A stretch of DNA of 11,523 nt from JBCBST01 sp039819115 (GTDB lineage Bacteria; Bacteroidota; Rhodothermia; Balneolales; Balneolaceae): the NCBI GenBank assembly GCA_039819115.1, contig JBCBST010000106.1, positions 1 through 11,523 on the forward strand. The letters run 5' to 3'. Positions 6,783-11,523 of this stretch are shown in pieces. A program made the translations under genes and the position numbers. Within the stretch, counting starts at the first letter, position 1; each line of letters opens with the position of its first letter. Below the pieces are notes generated by a model that was given only the letters and a program-made list of their open reading frames with translations, had not been told where the DNA came from and made no database searches.

Positions 6783-6806
6783 TATTGCAACAATGTAGCA
6801 TTAAGA

Positions 6807-7178
6807 ATGAAAAGAAGGAACACACCCACCCAAAAAGAAATTCTGAAGGTACTGAAAACTACAGGATCCGGAATGAGTTATGAAATGATAAAATCGCATA
6901 TCACCGATCATGACCGATCAACCGTTTACCGCATTCTGAACAGATTCTGCGAGGATGGACTAGCCCATCGTATTGTTGGCGATAACGGCAAGCAATTTTT
7001 CATTTATGGTAAAAACCCCGATGGTACACACCTGAAGCACTATCATTTCCATTTTCAATGTGAGCTATGCGGAACCATGGAGTGCCTGAATCAGGCGATA
7101 GAAGTAAACCTGCCCGAGGGGTACAGCATGACTTCTTTTAACGGTGTTATAAAAGGAAGATGTACAAACTGCGCATAA
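6807..7178 (+). CDS. Fur-family metal-dependent regulator
   Basis: This 123-residue protein has the normal Fur-family plan. The winged helix covers about 6-66, with recognition helix DRSTVYRILNRFCEDGLAHR (36-55). The dimerisation and metal part starts with HLKHYHFHFQCELCGTMEC (75-93), where His residues at 75, 78, 80 and 82 can bind the regulatory metal. C85/C88 and C119/C122 (CTNC) form the structural zinc site. The C-terminus ends one residue after the last Cys, shorter than Fur itself and closer to Zur/PerR-sized relatives. The start ATG 6807 fits the family N-terminus; no strong Shine-Dalgarno is seen. The gene is divergent from the flavoprotein/RidA pair with the palindrome at 6769-6782 between them. 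Which metal or oxidant it senses cannot be read from sequence alone. Confidence 0.88.
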   Translation: MKRRNTPTQKEILKVLKTTGSGMSYEMIKSHITDHDRSTVYRILNRFCEDGLAHRIVGDNGKQFFIYGKNPDGTHLKHYHFHFQCELCGTMECLNQAIEVNLPEGYSMTSFNGVIKGRCTNCA

Positions 7179-7233
7179 ACCGCCTGATGATACACGAACT
7201 AAACAAGCAGTAAACACGCCTTCTCTCTGTTAT

Positions 7234-8160
7234 ATGTCTTCTGTCATTAAAACCTATCATACCATTGCTGAGTTTATCGAATCGCTTGGCGGCACCTTAG
7301 ATCAGGATTATGAGTGTACCGTAAACCGACTGGAAAATGTTCATCCCCATACTCCGTTTTCATCTCCAACGTTTCGAACGAATTATTACAGCATTGTTAT
7401 GCTGAGTACTGGTAACGGGATGTATCATATTGATGGAAACAGCTATACCACCCGTTCTCAAACCGTGTACTTCACCAACCCGGGACACGTGAAAGGATTT
7501 GAGCTCCATGCCCCATCATCAGGGTACATCATCACCTTTTCGGAAGGGTTTTTAAAAGAATACGTTCACCGTCAGGTCTTTGACGAATTCCCCTTTTTGA
7601 TTGCTGAAGTGGCCCCACCTCAGTTTCCGAACCCGGAATCTTTTGATCAGCTCCGGCAATTGTGTGAATACATGATTCATATTTACGAGGGCTCCTTATC
7701 AAGTAAACCCAAGCTTTTGGGCAGTCAGCTGAACATGCTGCTGCTTTATATCAAAGAGTTCTTTTGGGGAAGCTACGATCCGTTAGAAGAATCCGACTCC
7801 GGTTCTCAGATTGTGGCCATATTCCGGAAACAGGTAGACGAGCACTTCAAGGCGTTGATATCGGGACAAACCGATGCGCCTTATTTAGTACAGGATTATG
7901 CCGATCAACAATTCTTACATCCTAATTATCTGAACACCGTAATCAAAAAGAAAACGGGCAAGTCTGTAAATACGTGGATTTCGGAACGGATGATTGCAGA
8001 AGCCCGCGGATTACTTAAACGGACATCGGCCCCGGTAAAAGAAATTGCCTACCAGTTAGGCTATAAAGAACCCGGACATTTCAGCCGTTTTTTCAAGAAA
8101 CAAACAGGTATAAGTCCTTCCGAGTATCGGGGTGAGCGCGAAGAACCCACAGCATCTTAG
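7234..8160 (+). CDS. AraC-family transcription regulator with cupin domain
   Basis: This 308-residue protein has a beta-rich N-terminal sensor part (about 45-105, e.g. YYSIVMLSTGNGMYHIDGNS, YFTNPGHVKGFE), a helical linker, and the AraC-type DNA-binding domain at the end. The first helix-turn-helix is at about 219-241 (VQDYADQQFLHPNYLNTVIK). The second is at about 268-292 (VKEIAYQLGYKEPGHFSRFF), with the signature FSRFFKKQTGISPSEYR. The effector is unknown. The gene is 98 bp upstream of the dehydrogenase gene on the same strand, which is its likely target. It follows the Fur-like gene by 55 bp but need not be in the same transcript. The ATG at 7234 agrees with the usual length of this family. 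Confidence 0.9.
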   Translation: MSSVIKTYHTIAEFIESLGGTLDQDYECTVNRLENVHPHTPFSSPTFRTNYYSIVMLSTGNGMYHIDGNSYTTRSQTVYFTNPGHVKGFELHAPSSGYIITFSEGFLKEYVHRQVFDEFPFLIAEVAPPQFPNPESFDQLRQLCEYMIHIYEGSLSSKPKLLGSQLNMLLLYIKEFFWGSYDPLEESDSGSQIVAIFRKQVDEHFKALISGQTDAPYLVQDYADQQFLHPNYLNTVIKKKTGKSVNTWISERMIAEARGLLKRTSAPVKEIAYQLGYKEPGHFSRFFKKQTGISPSEYRGEREEPTAS

Positions 8161-8216
8161 AAATTGGTAGGTCCATCTTAGTAATGGGCATGTAGTACCA
8201 GGCCATAGAGCGGTAA

Positions 8217-8250
8217 CCTTGTAGTGTCATCAAACACAAACACAACAAGG
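8217..8250 (+). promoter_or_regulatory. Hairpin covering the dehydrogenase ribosome site
   Basis: CCTTGT (8217-8222) pairs with ACAAGG (8245-8250), and GTGT (8224-8227) can pair with ACAC (8234-8237). The 3' arm contains AAGG, eight bases before the ATG at 8259, the likely ribosome-binding site. Closed, the hairpin would hide it. The stem is interrupted and moderate in strength; function is unproven. Confidence 0.3.
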
Positions 8251-8258
8251 CACACATC

Positions 8259-9032
8259 ATGTCAACTTCACATTCATTATCCGGAAAAATTGCACTCGTA
8301 ACGGGCGGCAGCCGAAATATTGGTAAAGAAACCGCACTCGCACTGGCTAAACACGGTGCTGATGTCATCATCACCTACGTCAATAATGCAGAAGCTGCTC
8401 AACAAACGGTTTCTGAGCTGGAAGCACATAAGGCACGGGCTAAGGCGCTTCAGGTAGACTTAACCGGTACCCAACACATTCCGGCTTTTAAACAGACGGT
8501 GGCATCCGTTCTGGAAGAATGGACATCAGAACACCTGCACATTTTAGTAAATAATGCAGGAATAGCCCACTTTGCACCCTTCGACCAAGTTACCGAAAAA
8601 GACCTGGATGCAATTTATAATGTCAACTATAAGAGTGTATTCTTCTTAACCCAGGCCTTTTCAGACCTGATTGCAGATGGTGGCAGAATCATCAATTTGG
8701 GTTCGGGTACAGCCACCCATGTTTTTGCACCATTGGTCAGCTATGGACCATTAAAAGCAGCTATCGAGCAGCTCACAAAGTACCTGGCCGGGTTCCTCGG
8801 TAATCGAAGAATCACGGTAAACGCCGTAGCACCAGGTGGTTTGGATAACGAATTCAATGCCGGTCTGTTCCAAAATATGCCCCAGGCTAGAGACTACATT
8901 GCTTCCCAAACAGCTGTGGGCCGGGTAGGAGTTTCCGGCGATATTGGACAAGTAATCGCGTTTCTCAGCTCGGATGAGGCTTCATTCATCAGCGGATCCA
9001 TTATCCCGGTTGATGGAGGGTTCCACCTTTAA
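8259..9032 (+). CDS. Short-chain dehydrogenase/reductase (SDR)
   Basis: This 257-residue protein is a classical SDR. TGGSRNIG (15-22) binds the NAD(P) cofactor; the Arg next to Ser favours NADPH. NNAG is at 98-101, and N123 in NVNYKSVF is the catalytic Asn. S149 in LGSGTATHV, with Y162 and K166 in SYGPLK, completes the Ser-Tyr-Lys site. NAVAPGG and SGSIIPVDGG (about 188-254) are the usual C-terminal signatures. It oxidises or reduces an alcohol/ketone in the cytoplasm; the substrate cannot be told. FabG-like automated names are likely, but nothing here points to fatty-acid synthesis. It lies 98 bp after the AraC-family gene and ends 30 bp before a strong terminator, so it is probably the last gene of its transcript. 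Confidence 0.92.
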   Translation: MSTSHSLSGKIALVTGGSRNIGKETALALAKHGADVIITYVNNAEAAQQTVSELEAHKARAKALQVDLTGTQHIPAFKQTVASVLEEWTSEHLHILVNNAGIAHFAPFDQVTEKDLDAIYNVNYKSVFFLTQAFSDLIADGGRIINLGSGTATHVFAPLVSYGPLKAAIEQLTKYLAGFLGNRRITVNAVAPGGLDNEFNAGLFQNMPQARDYIASQTAVGRVGVSGDIGQVIAFLSSDEASFISGSIIPVDGGFHL

Positions 9033-9061
9033 ACGCTATTTGCGAACACACTTTCTTTTAC

Positions 9062-9098
9062 AAGCACAATCGGAACGTTTCGATTGTGCTTTATTATT
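9062..9098 (+). terminator. Intrinsic terminator after the dehydrogenase gene
   Basis: AGCACAATCG (9063-9072) and CGATTGTGCT (9081-9090) form a perfect 10-bp stem, extended by A9062-T9091. A loop GAACGTTT lies between, and TTATTATTTT follows at 9091-9100. This is a textbook stem plus T-rich tail. It shows that a long frame reaching back to 8974 is not the real start of the next gene. Confidence 0.85.
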
Positions 9099-9104
9099 TT
9101 CGGC

Positions 9105-9110
9105 TATACT
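9105..9110 (+). promoter_or_regulatory. Possible -10 box for the second AraC gene
   Basis: TATACT lies 10 bp before the proposed TTG start at 9121 and just after the terminator. If it is used, the transcript would be leaderless or nearly so. No clear -35 match is seen, and the site is short, so this is tentative. Confidence 0.25.
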
Positions 9111-9120
9111 GTGCTCCCCA

Positions 9121-10038
9121 TTGATAGGTTTACATAACATACCGCATTTTGAGGGAATTGAAGCTTATAATCGGGCTATCAACACCCCTGTACCGCAGTT
9201 TAAAGAGGTTGATGTTCGTCGCTTTGAGGATAATATGAACCTGGTACCTAACCGGATGGAGCCCTTTCGAACGACATTTTTCCAGGTTTCTGTGGTTATG
9301 AAAGCCACCGGTAAGCTTGGTCAGAATACCCTGGTTCATCAGTTTGAGGAGTGTACCTTGTTCTTCAATATACCCGGCCAGATTTTAAATTGGGATATCG
9401 TGCCGGACTGGTCCGGCTTTTACGCTTCCTTTAAATCGGATATAATTGCTGCCGGTATCAACAACCCGGTGTTTCTAACCGATTTTCCTTTTCTCAAAAT
9501 GGGCACTCAAAAGTTCTTTTCCCTTAACCAACAAGAAGCTCTGACGTTGTTTGAGCTTTTTGGAAAGATGCATTACGAGTACTCCAACCCAAGTTTATAT
9601 AACAAGGCTATCATACAATCGTATTTGTCTATCGTCTTGCAGTATGGAAAACGATTCTTTGAACGTGATCATGCCGAAAACGTACATCGTCGCGCAACCT
9701 CTCCCCTCAGTCAACGCTTTGAAGAGGTACTGGAAAGTATGTTTAAACCCCTGAATTTTGGGGTGGAAGTACAACAGAAATCGATATCAGACATTGCAGA
9801 TGAGTTATTTGTAACTCCTAAGCATCTTTCTGATGTGTTGAAAAAAGAAACGGGGTTTACCGGCAATCAGCTCATACAGAAAAAAACCATCGAATCTGCC
9901 CGTCACCTTCTCACCTCTACTACCCTTACAGTTACGGAAATTGCCTATCAGCTAGGGTTCGATCAACCCGCCTATTTCACGCGGTTATTCAAAAAGCATG
10001 AAGAAATGAGTCCGGTTGAATTCCGGAATCGGAGTTAA
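9121..10038 (+). CDS. AraC-family transcription regulator
   Basis: With a TTG start at 9121 this is 305 residues, about the same as the upstream AraC protein. A longer frame from ATG 8974 would overlap the dehydrogenase by 59 bp and read through the terminator hairpin, so I reject it. The next ATG (9235) would cut family-like residues (HFEGIEAYNRAINTPVPQF). The sensor part is beta-rich (about 50-120: FFQVSVVMKATG, LFFNIPGQILNW). The DNA-binding domain is C-terminal, with the first helix-turn-helix at about 221-244 (ISDIADELFVTPKHLSDVLK) and the second at about 270-293 (VTEIAYQLGFDQPAYFTRLF), then MSPVEFR. The ligand and targets are unknown. Nothing obvious follows it; the next 900 bp are repeats. 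Confidence 0.85.
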   Translation: MIGLHNIPHFEGIEAYNRAINTPVPQFKEVDVRRFEDNMNLVPNRMEPFRTTFFQVSVVMKATGKLGQNTLVHQFEECTLFFNIPGQILNWDIVPDWSGFYASFKSDIIAAGINNPVFLTDFPFLKMGTQKFFSLNQQEALTLFELFGKMHYEYSNPSLYNKAIIQSYLSIVLQYGKRFFERDHAENVHRRATSPLSQRFEEVLESMFKPLNFGVEVQQKSISDIADELFVTPKHLSDVLKKETGFTGNQLIQKKTIESARHLLTSTTLTVTEIAYQLGFDQPAYFTRLFKKHEEMSPVEFRNRS

Positions 10039-10094
10039 GCAGAAACCTTACCCATATCTGGCATAAGTGGGAACCACCTCGGAATTCAAATAAA

Positions 10095-10276
10095 GCTGTC
10101 ATCCTGAGCTCCCCGAACCTGTTAAGAAGCAACATAAAACCAGCGAAGCCTGCCTGCCGGCAGGCAGGGGTATCAAATGGTGCATCAGCGGGTAGTTCAG
10201 GATTTGATATCTTTCGGTTCGTCCGCCGGCCATGCCTACGGCAGGCGGGCATGGCGAACTCTCTCGAGATGACAGC
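10095..10276. repeat. 182-bp MITE-like element with nested hairpins
   Basis: The ends GCTGTCATCCTGAG (10095-10108) and CTCGAGATGACAGC (10263-10276) are inverted repeats matching at 12 of 14 positions. Inside are three more stems: the perfect 20-bp palindrome CCTGCCTGCCGGCAGGCAGG (10149-10168); TATCAAAT/ATTTGATA (10171-10178, 10202-10209); and GCCATGCC/GGCATGGC (10229-10236, 10248-10255). As RNA or single-stranded DNA it would fold into a closed stem carrying three arms. Confidence 0.7.
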
Positions 10277-10316
10277 AAAGAGGTTAGTGTTTCTCTATTT
10301 ACGTAGCTCCCAAAAC

Positions 10317-10340
10317 TAGCGCAAGCGTCCGCTTGTGCTA
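10317..10340. repeat. Palindrome with GCGCAAGCG/CGCTTGTGC arms, copy 1
   Basis: TAGCGCAAGCG and CGCTTGTGCTA form an 11-bp stem with one G-T pair around TC. The inner 20 bases (10319-10338) occur again as an exact reverse complement at 10520-10539. Confidence 0.75.
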
Positions 10341-10402
10341 ATGAAGGGTTTAATATCTTAGTTTGCTAGAACCAGGTTAAACTTTCGAATTATTAGTAAA
10401 GC

Positions 10403-10451
10403 CGTCATCCTGAACCAAGCCTGCCTGTCGGCAGACAGGTTCAGGATGACG
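10403..10451. repeat. 49-bp palindrome with 14-bp perfect stem
   Basis: CGTCATCCTGAACC (10403-10416) pairs perfectly with GGTTCAGGATGACG (10438-10451). The centre holds a second imperfect stem, CCTGCCTG against CAGACAGG. The right end continues as GAAGAGATGGG; the 16 bases ATGACGAAGAGATGGG recur at 10734-10749. Confidence 0.8.
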
Positions 10452-10516
10452 AAGAGATGGGAATTTCAATACAGGCGGGCTTGTGCTTTTTCCTATAACG
10501 CTGCTCGTCAATACAT

Positions 10517-10542
10517 CTGGCACAAGCGGACGCTTGCGCCAG
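10517..10542. repeat. Palindrome with GCGCAAGCG/CGCTTGTGC arms, copy 2
   Basis: CTGGCACAAGCG and CGCTTGCGCCAG form a 12-bp stem with one G-T pair. Its core (10520-10539) is the exact reverse complement of the core at 10319-10338. Confidence 0.75.
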
Positions 10543-10588
10543 GGGTTGGAACTAGAGAGAATCACACGATACCAAACCACAATCGTAG

Positions 10589-10657
10589 GGGCGTATCCTC
10601 TCGTTTTTCAAGGCGTCATTCCTGCGCAGGCAGAAATCTGATTCGTTGAATACGCCC
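10589..10657. repeat. Inverted repeat interleaved with the next element
   Basis: GGGCGTAT (10589-10596) and ATACGCCC (10650-10657) are perfect inverted repeats 53 bases apart. The right arm lies inside the element at 10614-10739, so the two palindromes interlock rather than nest. Confidence 0.55.
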
Positions 10658-10739
10658 TTCATTCAGATTAAGATTCCGGATCGGCGTCCGCCGGCCATGC
10701 CTACGGCAGGCGGGCAAGGCGGACTGGTCCGGAATGACG
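10614..10739. repeat. 126-bp element with terminal inverted repeats
   Basis: CGTCATTCC (10614-10622) and GGAATGACG (10731-10739) are perfect 9-bp ends. Inside, AATCTGA/TCAGATT (10635-10641, 10663-10669) forms one hairpin. A second, at 10674-10734, is built from TTCCGGA/TCCGGAA and GTCCGCC/GGCGGAC. The inner core at 10686-10715 closely repeats 10221-10250. Confidence 0.7.
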
Positions 10740-10761
10740 AAGAGATGGGCTACGTGGCAAG

Positions 10762-10786
10762 CGTATCGTAGCAGAGCTACGGTACG
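10762..10786. repeat. 25-bp hairpin
   Basis: CGTATCGTAGC (10762-10772) and GCTACGGTACG (10776-10786) form an 11-bp stem with one G-T pair and the loop AGA. No T-tract follows. Confidence 0.65.
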
Positions 10787-10814
10787 AGGGAAAAATCTGA
10801 CCCAAACAAAGATT

Positions 10815-10832
10815 CTGAACCAAGCCTGCCTG
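10815..10832. repeat. Truncated copy of the 10403-10451 palindrome
   Basis: CTGAACCAAGCCTGCCTG is identical to 10410-10427, but the other half of that palindrome is missing here. It is a half element, probably left by deletion. Confidence 0.6.
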
Positions 10833-10942
10833 AACGACCTCACATCCGAAAAAAGTGCAAAACGAACCGAGTTTTGTGCAATGTCCTGCCTTACCTGAGG
10901 CGCTACCTTAACTGCGTAATCAAACATCACAGCACCTCTATC

Positions 10943-11491
10943 ATGATCACATCAACGCACCTTCTCATCCTTACTTTGATCGCCTTCGCATTTGGATTGA
11001 AAGAATCGGTCAAACCCATTCGGTCCCAGCATATCCCCCATCAACGTATTCAGGATATCATCACTTCTGTTTTCATGCACTCTGATAAGGGTAACTGGGA
11101 AGGAGTAGAAGCTGCTTTTGCTGATTCGGTGTGGTTAGATTACACCTCTCTTGCCGGTGGCACCCCATCTCGTTTAACCCCGGGAGAAATAGCCGCCTCC
11201 TGGAGTGCTTTACTTCCCGGTTTCGATCATACCCATCATCAACTGGGGAATATGATGATCACAATCGACGGGAATGAGGCGCATGTCGAGGCCTATGGAA
11301 CGGCTCATCACTACTTCGAACAGCCTTCCGGCAACTCACTATGGACGGTAGTGGGCACCTACACCTTTCATCTGAAGCGTGACAACGAGTACTGGAAAGT
11401 AGATACCATGACCTTTCACTATAAGTTTATGACCGGTAATACCGACTTACCCCGTCTTGCTCAGGAACGACTCTCAACACAAGAAAACTAA
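10943..11491 (+). CDS. NTF2/SnoaL-like protein, probably secreted
   Basis: From ATG 10943 the protein has 182 residues. A longer frame starting at 10874 adds 23 residues that look like read-through of the repeat region and would bury the signal sequence. Residues 1-19 (MITSTHLLILTLIAFAFGL) form a signal peptide or anchor without a lipobox Cys. The rest fits the nuclear-transport-factor-2/SnoaL-like cone. A helical first part (about 33-60) is followed by WLDYTSLAGG and, after LTPGEIAASWSALLPGFDHT, strands at about 102-165 (MMITIDGNEAHVEAYGTAHH, LWTVVGTYTFHLKR, WKVDTMTFHYKFMTGN). Such folds bind small hydrophobic ligands and may be enzymes or carriers; His94-like residues in the pocket (DHTHH, AHHYF) are suggestive only. 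The function is not assigned. A further gene may start 14 bases after its stop. Confidence 0.8.
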   Translation: MITSTHLLILTLIAFAFGLKESVKPIRSQHIPHQRIQDIITSVFMHSDKGNWEGVEAAFADSVWLDYTSLAGGTPSRLTPGEIAASWSALLPGFDHTHHQLGNMMITIDGNEAHVEAYGTAHHYFEQPSGNSLWTVVGTYTFHLKRDNEYWKVDTMTFHYKFMTGNTDLPRLAQERLSTQEN

Positions 11492-11505
11492 TACCTAACA
11501 CCATC

Positions 11506-11523
11506 ATGAAATCATTACGAAAC
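11506..11523 (+). CDS. Possible start of the next gene, cut by the window
   Basis: ATG at 11506 opens a frame reading MKSLRN to the window edge, 14 bases after the preceding stop. The basic opening would fit a signal peptide. Too little is present to say more; the short spacing suggests co-transcription with the NTF2-like gene. Confidence 0.4.

Larger units (their letters stand above)
10039..10942. other. 900-bp non-coding block packed with inverted repeats
   Basis: No gene is supported between the AraC stop and the NTF2-like gene. Short open frames here run through palindromes and show repetitive Pro/Ala/Cys/Arg translations, so they are artefacts. The block holds at least six palindromic units, described separately. 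They share GC-rich cores (CCTGCC/GGCAGG, GCCATGCC) and outer ends of the type GTCATCC or GTCATTCC. No transposase is visible, so they would be non-autonomous. Confidence 0.8.

Noticed and set aside
6670..6825. N-terminal extension of the flavoprotein up to 6825
   Set aside because: The extra residues do not resemble the family, overlap the divergent regulator gene, and would consume the shared promoter; the start at 6669 has a better ribosome site.
8974..9120. Upstream start of the second AraC gene at 8974
   Set aside because: It overlaps the dehydrogenase end and reads through a strong terminator hairpin.
10095..10832. CRISPR array
   Set aside because: Repeats are palindromes of different lengths with irregular spacing and no cas genes; no regular repeat-spacer pattern.
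10039..10930. Several short frames in the repeat block
   Set aside because: They translate palindromic repeats (recurrent PACRRHGRRT- or PACRQAG-like strings), which is typical of spurious frames.
1..11523. tRNA, rRNA or known riboswitch
   Set aside because: I saw no cloverleaf, conserved rRNA segment or recognisable riboswitch core; a dedicated covariance-model search would be needed to exclude a small RNA.

Overview
The window looks like chromosomal DNA of a Bacteroidota/Balneolota-type bacterium. This rests on three things. Shine-Dalgarno sequences are mostly weak or absent. The protein families are ones common there (AraC-type regulators, a CPYC-type thioredoxin-reductase-like flavoprotein, a propeller/small Cys-rich peptide pair). 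The 3' part is full of GC-rich palindromes built on CCTGCC/GGCAGG and GCGCAAGCG/CGCTTGTGC cores, which I associate with these genomes. The species cannot be named from the sequence.

Layout. (1) 1-1270 is visibly AT-rich and looks like accessory DNA. It holds the 3' end of a probable beta-propeller protein (+), a secreted six-cysteine peptide (-) that meets it stop to stop, and a stand-alone AraC-type DNA-binding domain (-). (2) 1208-1774 has no convincing gene, only a short open frame that ends with an ATGA overlap on the next gene. (3) 1775-5159 (+) is a tight three-gene unit: a transglutaminase-like domain fused to seven C-terminal membrane helices, an overlapping ATP-grasp ligase of the alpha-L-glutamate-ligase-like family, and a YihY/BrkB-type membrane protein with a TTG start right after a T10 run. 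(4) 5248-7178 is a redox module. A flavoprotein and a RidA-family protein (-) diverge from a Fur-family regulator (+), and a 14-bp perfect palindrome lies in the shared promoter region. (5) 7234-10038 (+) is AraC regulator, short-chain dehydrogenase, strong terminator, second AraC regulator. (6) 10039-10942 is about 900 bp of non-coding, nested and interleaved inverted repeats. (7) 10943-11491 (+) is a putatively secreted NTF2/SnoaL-like protein, and the first six codons of a following gene may lie at the window edge.

How it fits together. The most interesting protein-level unit is the transglutaminase-7TM/ATP-grasp pair. This partnership is known from comparative genomics and predicted to modify peptides or proteins, but to my knowledge its substrate is undefined. 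Here the transglutaminase keeps its Cys-His-Asp triad, unlike the family described as inactive, and a YihY protein follows instead of a visible zinc protease. The Fur-like regulator plausibly controls the divergent flavoprotein/RidA pair, and the first AraC protein plausibly controls the dehydrogenase. The repeat block is the main DNA-level curiosity. It contains a 182-bp element with terminal inverted repeats and three internal hairpins, and two 20-bp sequences that are exact inverted copies flanking another palindrome.
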